From Bimastos eiseni (Eukaryota; Annelida; Clitellata; Crassiclitellata; Lumbricidae), in NCBI GenBank assembly GCA_959347315.1, contig OY365810.1:11281728-11345727 (forward strand): 64,000 nucleotides of DNA, in the 5' to 3' direction. Below the pieces are notes generated by a model that was not told the origin of the DNA, searched no databases, and saw only the letters and a program-made list of their open reading frames with translations. This document shows, in pieces, positions 53,847-64,000 of this stretch; position 1 is the first letter of the stretch; every line of letters starts with the position of its first letter. The translations under genes and the position numbers were made by a program.

Positions 53847-56800
53847 ATGTTTCTCGCTACCTACAGCCACAGCACAGTACTCCTATCTCAACACCATTCC
53901 ACCCGGACCATTGCTGCTCATCCGCCGTCCTATAGGTCATCACTCTGCATTAACCTTCCGACAAATCTTATTCACCCTTATACTATCTGGCGACATTGAG
54001 TTAAATCCTGGCCCCAACACATAATCCTCAGCCAACAAGATGTTTCGTCTCTTTTCCCTCAACATTCGATCATTGCTAAACCCAAAAAACTCCATCGCCC
54101 TCAGTGAAATCACCTTCTCCACTAGCCCATCAGATCTCATTGCTCTCCAAGAAACCTGGCTATCCACTTCCTCTACTACCTCCCACATCGCAGACTCCTT
54201 GTGGCTATTCCCTTCATAACTTCCCTCGCACGACCTCCTCCGTAAAGTCTAAAAAAATTTCTGGTGGCGGCTCTGCTTTCCTGGTCCATGAACCCGCTGT
54301 AACCACAAATTCTTCAAGTCACACCTTCCGATCCTTCGAATGCTCCTCCACAACGCTCAGACTCTACTCAGATCTCCTTACAGTCTTCAACATCTACCGT
54401 CCTCCAACTTCCTCTGCCTACTCCTCCAATCCATCTGTTTTTCTCGACGAATTTGGATCTCTCCTCTTCATCGCTGCAACTACTCCTAACGAATTCATAA
54501 TCACGGGCGACTTCAAAATCCAAGTCGACAATCCCTCTGATCCTCTTGCATCGGGCTTCCTCAGCCTTCTCTCATCATTCAATTTCGTCCAACACGTCAA
54601 CTTTCCGACCTACATCAAGAACCACACAATCGGCCTTGTCATCTCTTCCGCCGCCTCCCGCCTATCTCCCAAGCTATCACACTCAATTCTAAACATGACC
54701 AACCACTACCTTATCATTGTTGACCTTGAAATAAAGCCTTTTCCTCGCCCTCCTCCAACCACTCACTCATCTCGTTCCATCGGGTCCATCGACCGTCAGG
54801 CCTTCATCAAGGACATTCTTAACTCCGAACTTGTTCTCAATCCTCCTCCTTCTCTAGATGAGCTTCTGTCTTGTTACAATTCAACACTCTCCAACCTCCT
54901 TGACACTCATGCACTACTCAATATCACACCCAGCTCAGGCACATCTATCCCTTGGTTCACCTCCTATGTCCAAGCTTTCAAAACCTTCCGCAGGTGCCTT
55001 GAGCACACCTACCAGCGCGCCAAAGACTCAACATCTAAAGCAAAAACGCTGTCTACCCTCAAATCAGCCACACACAGATACCATAACCTAATCGCTGCAG
55101 CCAAGAAAAAATACTACTCTTCGCTCAACCACTCCAGATCTTCCAATCCTAGACACCTCTGGAAAGTTATCAATTCTCTTTTTCATCGTAAGTCTTCCTT
55201 ACCACTGCCCAGCTCCATCCCAGCATCATCTATCGTTGACACCTTCTGCTCTTTCTTCTCAGACAAAATCTCATCTCTTCGTTTCACACTACAATCTCTT
55301 CTAGCCTCCAACTCCTCCAGCACTGTTTCACTGATTTCTCACAACCCTATTTCGCCTTCCCATCAGTCATCGCTCTCAATTCTATCTCCTGTCACTGAAT
55401 CAGAAGTACTACTCCTCCTAAATTTCCTTCCCAACAAGCAATGTGAACTTGATCCTATCCCCACCTCTCTCCTAAAAGACTGTGCCTCAATCCTTGTTCT
55501 TGTGATCACTAAAATCATCAATCTTTCGCTTTCTACCGGAAATTTTCCTATGGTCTTTAAACAATCTGTCGTCTCTCCTCTACCGAAAGAAGCATATCTA
55601 GACAAAGAAAATATTTCTAACTACCGTCCCATCTCCAACCTCTCCTTTCTGTCTAAACTAACTGAAAGAATTGTTCTTACCCGCCTTAGTGACTACCTCT
55701 CAACAAACTCACTGCTAAACCCCCACCAATCAGTTTCGCTAAACACCACTCCACAGAAACTCTGCTTGCCTCTCTATATAACAAATTGGTCTCTGCCGTC
55801 AGCCATCAACAAGTTTCCTGCCTCTGCCTCCTCGACATCTCTGCTGCATTTGATACCATTGACCACAGCCTTCTCTTGACTAGACTATCCTCTTGGTTTG
55901 GCGGTTCTAGGACTGCTCTATTCTGGTTCCAATCCTACTTATCTTCCAGATCCTTCACTGTCAAAGCCTCCAAACTCTGTTCGCAGTCCCTTCTACTCAC
56001 ATGTGATGTCCCTCAAGGCTCCGTCCTAGGACCACTCCTCTTCATCCTCTATACCACACCCGTAAGTCATCTCATACGATCCTCCTCTGTCGACCACCAC
56101 CTGTATGCAGATGACACTCAACTCTACATATCCTTCTCCCCAACCTCTTTCTCCGCCTCCATTGCGCAACTCCTGAATGCAGTAAACTTAGTCTCCGAAT
56201 GGATGTCATCTAGTCTCCTCTGCCTCAACCCTTCCAAGACAGAATTTATCCTCATAGGCCTCCCTGACCAAATCAAGAAAATACCCGACCCTGCAATTCA
56301 CTTACCCACTAACTCTTCATCCCCTCCATTCACCTCGGATGCCCCAGTCCGAAATCTTAGTGTCACCTTCGACCCTCATCTCTCTTTCTCCAATCACATC
56401 TCAAACCTCTCTCGCTCCTGTTTCATGCACATTCGCGACCTCCGCCGCATCCGACCAATGCTCGACTTCAAAACTGCTTCCACCATTGCTACCTCCATCG
56501 TCCACTCCAAGCTCGACTACTGCAACTCCCTCTTCCTCAAGCTTGAAGCTACACAAATCAAACGTTTACAATTAATCCATTCTAAACTGAAGTCCCACCT
56601 TTTCAAGAACTCTTACCCAGACTCACTACTTGACATCCCACCTGTCAATCCTCGACCAAAGCGACACCCTCCTTAACATCTACTCTGCCTCTCTGCTGAA
56701 CTCCTGGAAACCGAACTCTGACCGCCCATGGACTATCCTCTGGACAACCCTTTTGATTTGACGCAGCGCTCGTGAATAAGCTGGTGCCCTGCGCTGAGCT

Positions 56801-56862
56801 TTAAAGTGGCGCTTTAGAAATTTGGAGATTACGATTACGATTACGATTAAGATTAGCAGCGC
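53847..56862 (+). mobile_element. CR1/L2-type LINE, copy 2, nearly full-length ORF2
   Basis: ATG at 53847; 2A-like DIELNPGP at 53992-54015 with the same in-frame TAA after it; endonuclease blocks as in copy 1. Then the reverse transcriptase: NYRPISNLSFLSKLTERIV, a one-base loss near 55733, CLLDISAAFDTIDHSLLL, VPQGSVLGPLLFILYT, YADDTQLYIS (catalytic YADD) and SKLDYCNSLF. After KRLQLI the sequence jumps to HSKLKSHLFKNSYPDSL, skipping the roughly 120 residues normally in between, so there is an internal deletion near 56578. The 3' end has GCGCTTTAGAAAT and an (ATTACG)n tail (56827-56856). Confidence 0.85.
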
Positions 56863-58045
56863 AGGATACAGAACTATGGAAATAAACGATAAAAAATGCA
56901 TTGGACACCTACGGGTCGAAGACCCGTGGACCATGATAAATGAAATGTATGTAGCGCCATGAAAAATTATCAAAATACGCACTGCGGTGTATACAGTGGT
57001 GTTGACATCTAGCGAATATCGATGGAAATTGTCAGTTAATTATCGCGGCGACTGTTACTAGATTGTGAAGCTATGTAACGATTATTTATCCGGTGCCGTT
57101 TGGCTACTCTTTAAGGGTTCCCAGCAGTTGAACTTGCCTAGTATTTTTAACTATAACCAATGATTATTTAAGGCCTATATTAGCGCGCAAAGGAGGATTT
57201 GAAGATACCATTTTGCGTATAGGATCATATTGTAGACTGCATCGGTTCTCCACCTTTTAATCCTGCGACCCTCTGATGATATTTCCTAAGTTGTGGCGAT
57301 CCCTAACTAAAAAAATTTATTGAGTTACTATTATAGAGCGTGTTTTAGTAGTTGATTGTTATTTTCTATGATAATAGGCTGATTAAATAAAAAGTAATAG
57401 AGCTGAATCCATTTATTTATTGTGTTTCAAAAGACCTCAATAACTGTAGGTTATCTTGTTCAATTGTCAACAATTTGTCTCTGATTCTATAAGCCAGCGC
57501 TTCTGAACGGTTCACCCTTCTAGAGGCGCTTTATAAATGCTCAAATACAATATAGTACACTATATTTGTTAAAAGTTTCGCTATCGCTTGTCAAGTTATT
57601 ATTATATCTTCGTTTATTAAAGAAGCTGACAATCCGCAGCAAATGACATTCATGTACAAAGAACAGAAGAAAAATGAAAGTTATAATTTAATTATAATGT
57701 CCAGTTTGCAGTCCATGAACTAAGATGCATATCGATGATAGACGTTTTGGGGGTAAATTCCGCTTCATGGGTGACGCATACTGACTATTTTAATTTTGAA
57801 AATTGATATTATGTACCCAGTTTTAATTAAAAAATATAATTGAATTATATCATTTCACTGTATATTTGATGCCAAGAACTTATAATACGAATGTCGAACG
57901 TAACTAGAGGATGGAGGACTAATAATTATGTCTTAGTATTGCATATGATTGTTACCTGATTACGATAGTCATGTGTTACCTGATATCACCGCTTTGGTGG
58001 TATTTTCTAATACATTTGTGCACATTATTCTACTCTCTCTTTATT
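56863..58045. other. No gene; LINE tail and dispersed repeat
   Basis: 57488-57552 is another CR1/L2 LINE tail ('ctagaggcgctttataaatgctcaaatacaatat'). 57595-57690 matches 43405-43505. Nothing else is recognised. Confidence 0.5.
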
Positions 58046-58177
58046 AGGGCCAAAACAGTCGAGATGGGGCCGAAGTCATCCCGTACATTGGGGCATAAAA
58101 TGCGTAAATCAAAACCCGTTTCATTTGACAGGCATTCTCCTCACGACAAAGAGAACAACCCAGCAGTAGGCCTATGA
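58046..58177 (+). CDS. Possible small basic exon upstream of gene C
   Basis: After 'tttattag' (AG at 58046-58047) an open frame contains EMGPKSSRTLGHKMRKSKPV and ends HDKENNPAVGL with TGA at 58177. Its basic, Pro/Ser-rich make-up would suit a cytoplasmic tail and it lies where an ADAM last exon could be, but it does not match the tail exons of the paralogues. I do not recognise it; a chance frame is possible. Confidence 0.2.
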   Translation, partial: RAKTVEMGPKSSRTLGHKMRKSKPVSFDRHSPHDKENNPAVGL

Positions 58178-58429
58178 TAGAGCTCCTATCATAGCTTATT
58201 TGTAAGTAATTTCTTCACTTGATAAGTCAACGAATGTTAAAGTATAAAAATAAGAAAATTGGTCGATGTTACCCGGCTTGCCCTACTGTCACGTTCACCA
58301 GAGCGTGCAATAGACTGCCTGCAACTACTTATATACATTATCAGCTTAATAAATGGCACGCTGCCTAACAGTCGTGCATTCGTTCTCCTTTATGTATGCC
58401 AATGTAGGCTCCGTCATAATTGGAGCAAA

Positions 58430-61400
58430 ATGAGAAACATACTTTATCATCGACGTTATCTAATAATAATTGTCGTAGTAATTCTTTTCTCATTTGTAAT
58501 AGGTTCCAAGGAAGGTAAGTACAGCCAAGGTTTAGATTTTGAGTCTCGCCCAGGTCTTATTTAAACCCATGCACTTAATAATATCTTGTAAGGTATATTC
58601 TGGGTTCTGGCAAACGCTGAGGCATGGCAAACACATTGCGTAGCTGTATTGCAATACGGCGCGTTCACAGGTGGCGGATAGTGGAATGCCCTTCGGTATG
58701 AAGTGTAGCTGCGAAATAAACGGGGTTCATCCCCGACGAATAAGCAGTCGCGGACCAACAGCGGCAACTCCTCCAGGGTGCAGTGGGGTGGTGAGTGGCG
58801 ACACCCCTCCTTGAAATATTGCATATATTCCCAGCGACGGTGTCGTGGCATGGCAAGATCAGGTCGCCATCACAATAAACCTGGCCTCCATGCATGGACT
58901 TCGGGCCAGTGGGTACATCGGGAGAGGAGCAGGGATAGGAGACGGAGAGCTCCGACGCTAAACCGGAACCTCGCCTCTGATCACAAGAGCTGGTCCCTAG
59001 CCGGAAACAAGAGAAGGGTCGGTCGGATGGGCGAAGATACGTCTGACATAAAGAGAATAGGCGACAGAAATCCAGTGCACAAACAAGACAGACAGACAAA
59101 CTCTGGATACAGGTCTCATGTTGCAGTCGACACCTAGGCCCAGGAAGTGTGCAGCGGTCTTTGTCTTTGAAAACAGAGTGCATTCGACCCATGGGTCAAC
59201 AGAGAAAAGAATAAAGTAAGCCTATATTGCAATCGACCAGCATTTATAGAGCCTGAGTCCAATGCAAAGCATGCTCTGGTATACAGGATGAATAATGAAG
59301 GACTTGTCATGCTTTCAAATTCATTATAACTCAATGAGACGTTCAGTAGGCATATATTTGGTCAGAATGCTAATTGTGTGTGTGTGTGCGCGCGCTGCTT
59401 ACAATGTGGGGTAGCAAAGCATTTGAAGTCATTGATGAGTACAATCTAGTCTTATCTGGAAACAACTGGTAGTGCAGAGTGTCGACCTCTCCAGCGTATG
59501 GCACATGCCAGCTTACGAGAGCGACACCTCGCATTGGCTCCCTGCTGAGACAGAATGCAGTCTAAACTGTTCGTTGTGGGTTGTGATTCGATCGCTTTCT
59601 CGCACCAAACCTCGGAGTTCTTCACACGGATTTCAAGCTGTTCCTGATGCAATCCATAATTGTACAATCAGTTCATGGTCCTGTGATCTCAGACTTCGGG
59701 TGAATTGGTAGCGCTTTAAACTAGTCTCTGTTGATCCGTCTCTTTGGAACAGTCTGCCCCAGACAAATGCTATCATAACGATCTTTGCCAGTTCAGAAAT
59801 GTTTTCAGGTCGCCTTCAGATACATTATTTCATTCGGTGATTCCTAGTTGGACGCACCGAAGCGTCCATTTTTGAAATACTTGAGACTGGCTTGGAGAAA
59901 ATGAACCAGATTTGTGGTTCAATATTATTATCGAGGTAAAAAAATCGAAATATTTCCGTTATTAGCAATCCTACGTCATGGTACCTTTTCTCCCAGCCGG
60001 CCACATACTCAAACAACGACATGCAAGGGTTTTGAACCATAGGCATACTTGCACATGAATCGGTGGCTGCTGCAGCATCTATCATCGCAATGGGGATCCG
60101 TGTAGTCTTTGAGCCGATAAGAAGTGGCCTAAAAACTAGGATGCTCTCTAGCACTTAATTGCCCTGTCTCAAGTGTGGTCTACGTAGTACAGATGATAGG
60201 ATGGCGGCAAGTAATTAGTCACTTAGTAATGACTGGTGGGGTGACAAACTATATTCAATTTGACAAGCAAGAATTAATTGGACAGTTTGATTAAAAGGCT
60301 TCAGAGATGATGGGATATTTTCGTTTCAGAGGTCCGACGACCAGAATCCGTAAGGGATAAATTGACCCAAACCATGGAAGTAGAAACTACGTCAGTGCTT
60401 GCAGTCCAGCAGTGCTAGTCTCAAGCCTGAATAAAGGAGGAGGGAGATGCAAATGATCTTTATAATCATTCATTGTTGATAAACTGCAACTAACCAAGCA
60501 GGATTGTGAAATTCAAGTTTTTTGCGCCATGGAGTACTTGTTTTTCACGTGACGACCTCCGATGGTTAGAAACTGTATGACACAAATCATCCGATTTTCT
60601 TTCATGGCAACCGATTAATCCGATTAATTATACTGAATCAAATTGCCAACAAATATGTCGACATGCATGGGAGTCCGAATAGGGGTACAATGACCTCCGT
60701 CTCCTGGATATTGAGTAATTGCAACTGGTAACTAATATTTCACTGGTGACTTTTGCACAAGACATGAACTGATTCTCAGGAAAACCAAGAACGTCCTAGC
60801 AATTACGATCACGAATTGCTTCCGATTGACTCTTGGGCCAATTGAGGAAACCATAAACATCGTGATGATGTTTACTAGAGCAAAACATTAACCAACGTAT
60901 GTAGGTTAGTAACGTTAACAAGAGCGGTTAAAAGCTAGCAGATAATATACGCTTGTGTGACATATCAACTAGCATCAAGCTACGTTGAGTTGCCAAAATA
61001 AGTAAGTATGTATGTATGTACTAAATTGTGTGGCACAGTGGCCGATTGGTTGGAGCGGTCAGCCAGTAACGTTCCGTGTGCGCTGACCGCGGAGTCACTG
61101 TGTAGGGATCTTGAGTAAGTCCTTCGCGCACAATTGCTCTGCAGTAAGCCTACAACTGCAATTGCGCTGTCGAGGCGTGTGTATGCACTTCTGAGTAAAA
61201 AGTGTTGGAAGAGGGGGGTATCAAATTTCGGTAATAAAATAAATCGCTGAGTTGCTCTTTAAATAACTCTCGATTGCATCTTTAATTGCAATTTCTACAA
61301 AGATTTTAATATCGAGTCTGTAAACCTTCGATTAATAATATAAAATAATTCTGCATCATATTCACTTTGTTTAAAGTATGCATTCGGATTCGATCGGGCC

Positions 61401-64000
61401 ACTCATAATCGTAAAAATATGCAATGAGTCTGTTAAAATGAAGAGTTAAGTGCAGTTGAGGCAGGTCTTTTAAAGGGAACAAGAACCGTTCTTCGTTATG
61501 TGACAGAGATAAAAACTTCTTTGTCACTGGGCCTTTAGGTGCGACGCGGCTTTTGTTAAGCCAAACTATGCGTGACAGAAACGGCCGCCGAAAGAGCATT
61601 GTAGGTTTTGTAGCAGCACGATTTAATAAATAATATTGCTACACGTTCGTCTATAGAGATAGAAATTAATAGCCGAGAGGTCTGGGCTTATAATAGGCAC
61701 TACAACAAGATATATTCAACCATCTAGTCTTGCCTGTGACTATGCTTTAACAAAAGCATACAGCGTACACACATGAACCAGAGAAGAACAAGAGAACCAG
61801 CAAGTTTAATTTAGAACACGTTTGGTTTCAAATCTATTAGAAATTACGAGCAGAATAGAAGACTGAAAACGATATTTCGATGAAATTGGCCTAGGCCTAC
61901 TACCCAGCGCACAATGCGTCGTATAACCACACGACGACATGCAACAATAAATGCAGAACGTATAAATATGGGAGTGGGATTTAGTAGACGAAACTAATGT
62001 ATCAATAGCGAAAGTTGTTTTGTTATGTTGATATGCATTTGTATAAGTGGGCCGATGTGGATATAAATATATTGCATTCATGTAGACTTTGTAGATATGT
62101 GAATGTGTGCATGTTTTTCTGCAGATATGCTTTGAAATATATTTTGGTATTTGCAAGTTTGCTTGTTCGTCGCCGGTTTTGTATTTCATAGGTTTAAACG
62201 TTTTCTTTCGCAACTGCAATGCTTCAACTAATTTGAAATGCTATTAATTTAGGCAGCTTACGATTTGATAGGCATCCGGAGGGGGTGGATCATGACGTCG
62301 GTTACAGGATCAAGGTCACTCGAGGTCAGCAGGTCATCATCAGTACACTGACACATGTAAGTTACACAGGATGTTTTTGCTGAATATTAACGATTAGGAC
62401 GAGGCAAGAACAAAACTGGACGAAGCAACAATTGAATAGGTTAGAATAAAAAAATCGAAATTACTGACAATAGAGAATTAGATTGGAATAGAAGTTTAAA
62501 ATGTCGAAATTATTTGCTAGTGGTTTCACTTGTAGGGTGGACATTACAGAGCGATAACTCTGACGGTATCCGCATTCAACTCCATCTTTGTCTTGGATCT
62601 ACACCTCAATACGTAAGCCTAGGAAACACAAACATAGTCTATAGGAAGTTAACTAGTTTCATTTTAACACATTTTTATAATGTTATTCAAAAGCTCATGC
62701 CTAGTTATGGCATTCGTATCTACATAAATTATGACCCAGCTCGGTCTCTTCAGATCTTTCTTTGGTATTCTGTATGGATAATGAAGAACTTAACATGTTT
62801 TCAGATATCTCTTTGCCGTTGACTACATAGAAAAGTCGTTCAACATAGATGGGGCGGTTTTTCACGACGTGAATCATGTGAGTGTAACAAACACTTACTC
62901 CAAAAAAATATAGCTTTGTTGGGAGTGGCTCACAACACGACCTGTCTCCCTCAAAGCATTTGTATTGGTTGCACCCTTGGTGTTGAAGGGGCTTTAACAC
63001 AGGGGGCTTCAAGTCTTACTACCGCATTCCTGTGAGACATCTTGCAAGAAAGTATCATAGTCCTCAGGCGGCCATATACTTTCGCTCAATCATAACAGAA
63101 CAAGCGAGCCGTTAGTAAAGCGGCAGATGGCACAATAAACTCGGTTATATCCGTTAACTATAGGCTGCAATTATTTAGTCAATGAAACAATAATAATACG
63201 GCTAAGAGTTAAATATAGCTAGCAAGAATAATTACACAATGCAAGTCTTCGCAGCTTGGATATGGGGGCGAGGGGTTCTTGGTTCAGGGAGCCCTCCTCT
63301 ACATTAGGTTGATCTGAGCGTTTTCTGTTGTGGGACCATCCACTTGCGTTGCACCTATAGCCTCGGAACCATGCATCTAGGGCGTTCTGCGAGCTTCTAA
63401 AGTCTTCACCTTTACGTTGTGCTGAGCAGGTTACTAACAAATATAAGTTTCAGACTGAATTAATAATGCACAATTCACGAACAGTACAAACGAAGCACGT
63501 CTTAAGAGATTCAAATTTGTTCCAACTTCATTTGCCTCCCACGCTAACCACTTATCAATCGCCAAGGTCGCACTCGTGGACAATTTCTAGGGTTTATTTC
63601 TGTGATTTCTTCTACTTAAGACGCTATATAAGAATGCTCAGCGCGTTCGTGTTCGTTATCTCTGTAGACTGAAAGTCATTGTTATTACCTGGGAAAAGTG
63701 AAAGACCAGCCAGAGTCATCGGCAGCCGTCAGTACATGCAATGGAATCGTGTAAGTCCGTTAAAATTCTTAGCAAATATAACTTTCTCTTGCAATACAAT
63801 ACAAGTAAAATTTAGATTAAAACATTGATAGGCAATTTCTCTGATTGAGTTTTGCAACGTAATAGACGCGACTGGACAAAAGGATTCATGTTGAAATGCG
63901 TTACTTGCTCATTGTATCTTTATTAGAGGTTACTTTACCATTGGGAACGTATCCTATCACATCGATCCTGCCAGTAATAAACTCCACGGACCCCACAGAG
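58430..64000 (+). CDS. ADAM gene C, 5' part (signal peptide and prodomain), runs off the window
   Basis: Exons: 58430-58514 (MRNILYHRRYLIIIVVVILF, signal peptide), 62253-62356 (RFDRHPEGVD..IISTLTH), 62536-62612 (GHYRAITLTVSAFNSIFVLD), 62805-62877 (YLFAVDYIEKSFN), 63668-63750 (TESHCYYLGKVKDQPE..STCNGI) and 63927-64000 (GYFTIGNVSYHIDP, continuing beyond the end). Lengths of exons 2-5 (104, 77, 73, 83) and all phases equal those of gene B, and introns also share sequence, so B and C arose by tandem duplication. Protease and later domains lie beyond the window. The fourth exon uses the ATTTTCAG-type acceptor shared by both genes. Confidence 0.85.
59276..59330 (+). pseudogene. Decayed relic of the exon-4 acceptor region
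   Basis: 'ctggtatacaggatgaataatgaaggacttgt..atgctttcaaattc' resembles the sequence just before exon 4 in genes B (32005-32045) and C (62763-62804). It lies in intron 1 of gene C, so it is a fragment of a third copy of that region. Confidence 0.35.
61029..61240 (+). mobile_element. tRNA-derived SINE S2, + strand copy
   Basis: TGTGGCACAGTGGCCGATTGGTTGGAGCGG head, then 'ggagtcactgtgtagggatcttgagtaagtcc', 'gtcgaggcgtgtgtatgcacttctgagtaaaaa' and 'ttggaagaggggggtatcaaattt'. The B-box part is deleted compared with 31500-31712. It lies in intron 1 of gene C. Confidence 0.7.
61797..61955 (+). other. Highly conserved intronic segment shared with gene B
   Basis: Partner of 30818-30976: same length, about three mismatches, same position relative to exon 2 (about 300 bases upstream). 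Confidence 0.7.
62878..63667 (+). other. Gene C intron 4, homologous to gene B intron 4
   Basis: Segments at 62915-63040 ('gggagtggct..tcaaagcatttgtat..gggcttcaagtcttacta') and 63455-63560 ('aataatgcacaa..cgaagcac.tcttaagag.ttc') match 34330-34450 and 35845-35935 in gene B. The 1.2-kb hAT element of gene B (34614-35805) is absent here, so it inserted after the duplication. Confidence 0.65.

Larger units (their letters stand above)
48963..55410 (+). repeat. Segmental duplication block, copy 2
   Basis: This matches 14080-20735. Differences: loss of 212 bases within exon 19 (equivalent to 15410-15621), loss of about 975 bases (equivalent to 15686-16660), and gain of about 940 bases at 52680-53620, made by an insertion between two copies of a 240-base segment. 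The remaining sequence, including introns, is about 98-99% identical by eye. Confidence 0.9.

Noticed and set aside
58778..59192. Overlapping frames of 119 and 175 residues on opposite strands
   Set aside because: Arg/Ser-rich on both strands, no recognisable domain, and inside intron 1 of gene C; likely GC-rich repeat sequence.

Overview
The window is animal genomic DNA: AT-rich, with exons split by GT-AG introns, many microsatellites, LINEs, tRNA-derived SINEs and short DNA transposons. The CR1/L2-type LINEs carry a 2A-like motif, and the tRNA-SINE and TIR families seen are of kinds common in marine invertebrates (for example echinoderms, hemichordates, amphioxus, molluscs). I cannot name the species.

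The backbone is a tandem cluster of ADAM genes (disintegrin and metalloprotease, M12B/reprolysin type), all on the + strand. Gene B (27150-50374) can be assembled by eye into 19 exons with fully consistent phases and a 726-residue product: signal peptide, prodomain with cysteine switch, active metalloprotease (HEIGHNFGLNHD), disintegrin, Cys-rich and EGF-like region, and a hydrophobic tail that ends at the stop codon. Gene C (58430 to the window end) holds the first six exons of a close paralogue. Upstream lie two broken 3' ends: gene A (13252-17643; Cys-rich, EGF, stalk, TM and tail exons, with a truncated exon and a frameshift) and an orphan set (21128-25270) whose EGF-TM exon contains a Ser/Thr/Pro mucin-like stalk of about 560 residues.

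A block of about 6.6 kb (14080-20735) is present again, nearly identical, at 48963-55410. It links gene A to the 3' end of gene B and carries the same LINE copy. Since duplicating, gene B's copy lost two segments that removed the stalk and the end of the TM/tail, while gene A's copy has a frameshift in the stalk.

Region by region: 1-1960, LINE debris; 2253-3241, an intronless HEPN-like gene with a frameshift; 3350-5640, inverted-repeat and foldback elements plus a LINE fragment; 5.6-11 kb, little that is recognisable; 11.2-11.9 kb, cysteine-rich ORFs; 12.4-12.75 kb, a minus-strand CARD exon with an in-frame stop; 13.2-25.3 kb, gene A and orphan ADAM 3' ends; 26-27 kb, LINE fragments; 27.1-50.4 kb, gene B with introns full of transposons (two hAT-like elements with 8-bp target duplications, a palindromic LINE pair, minisatellites); 49-57 kb, duplicated block and LINE; 58.4-64 kb, gene C.
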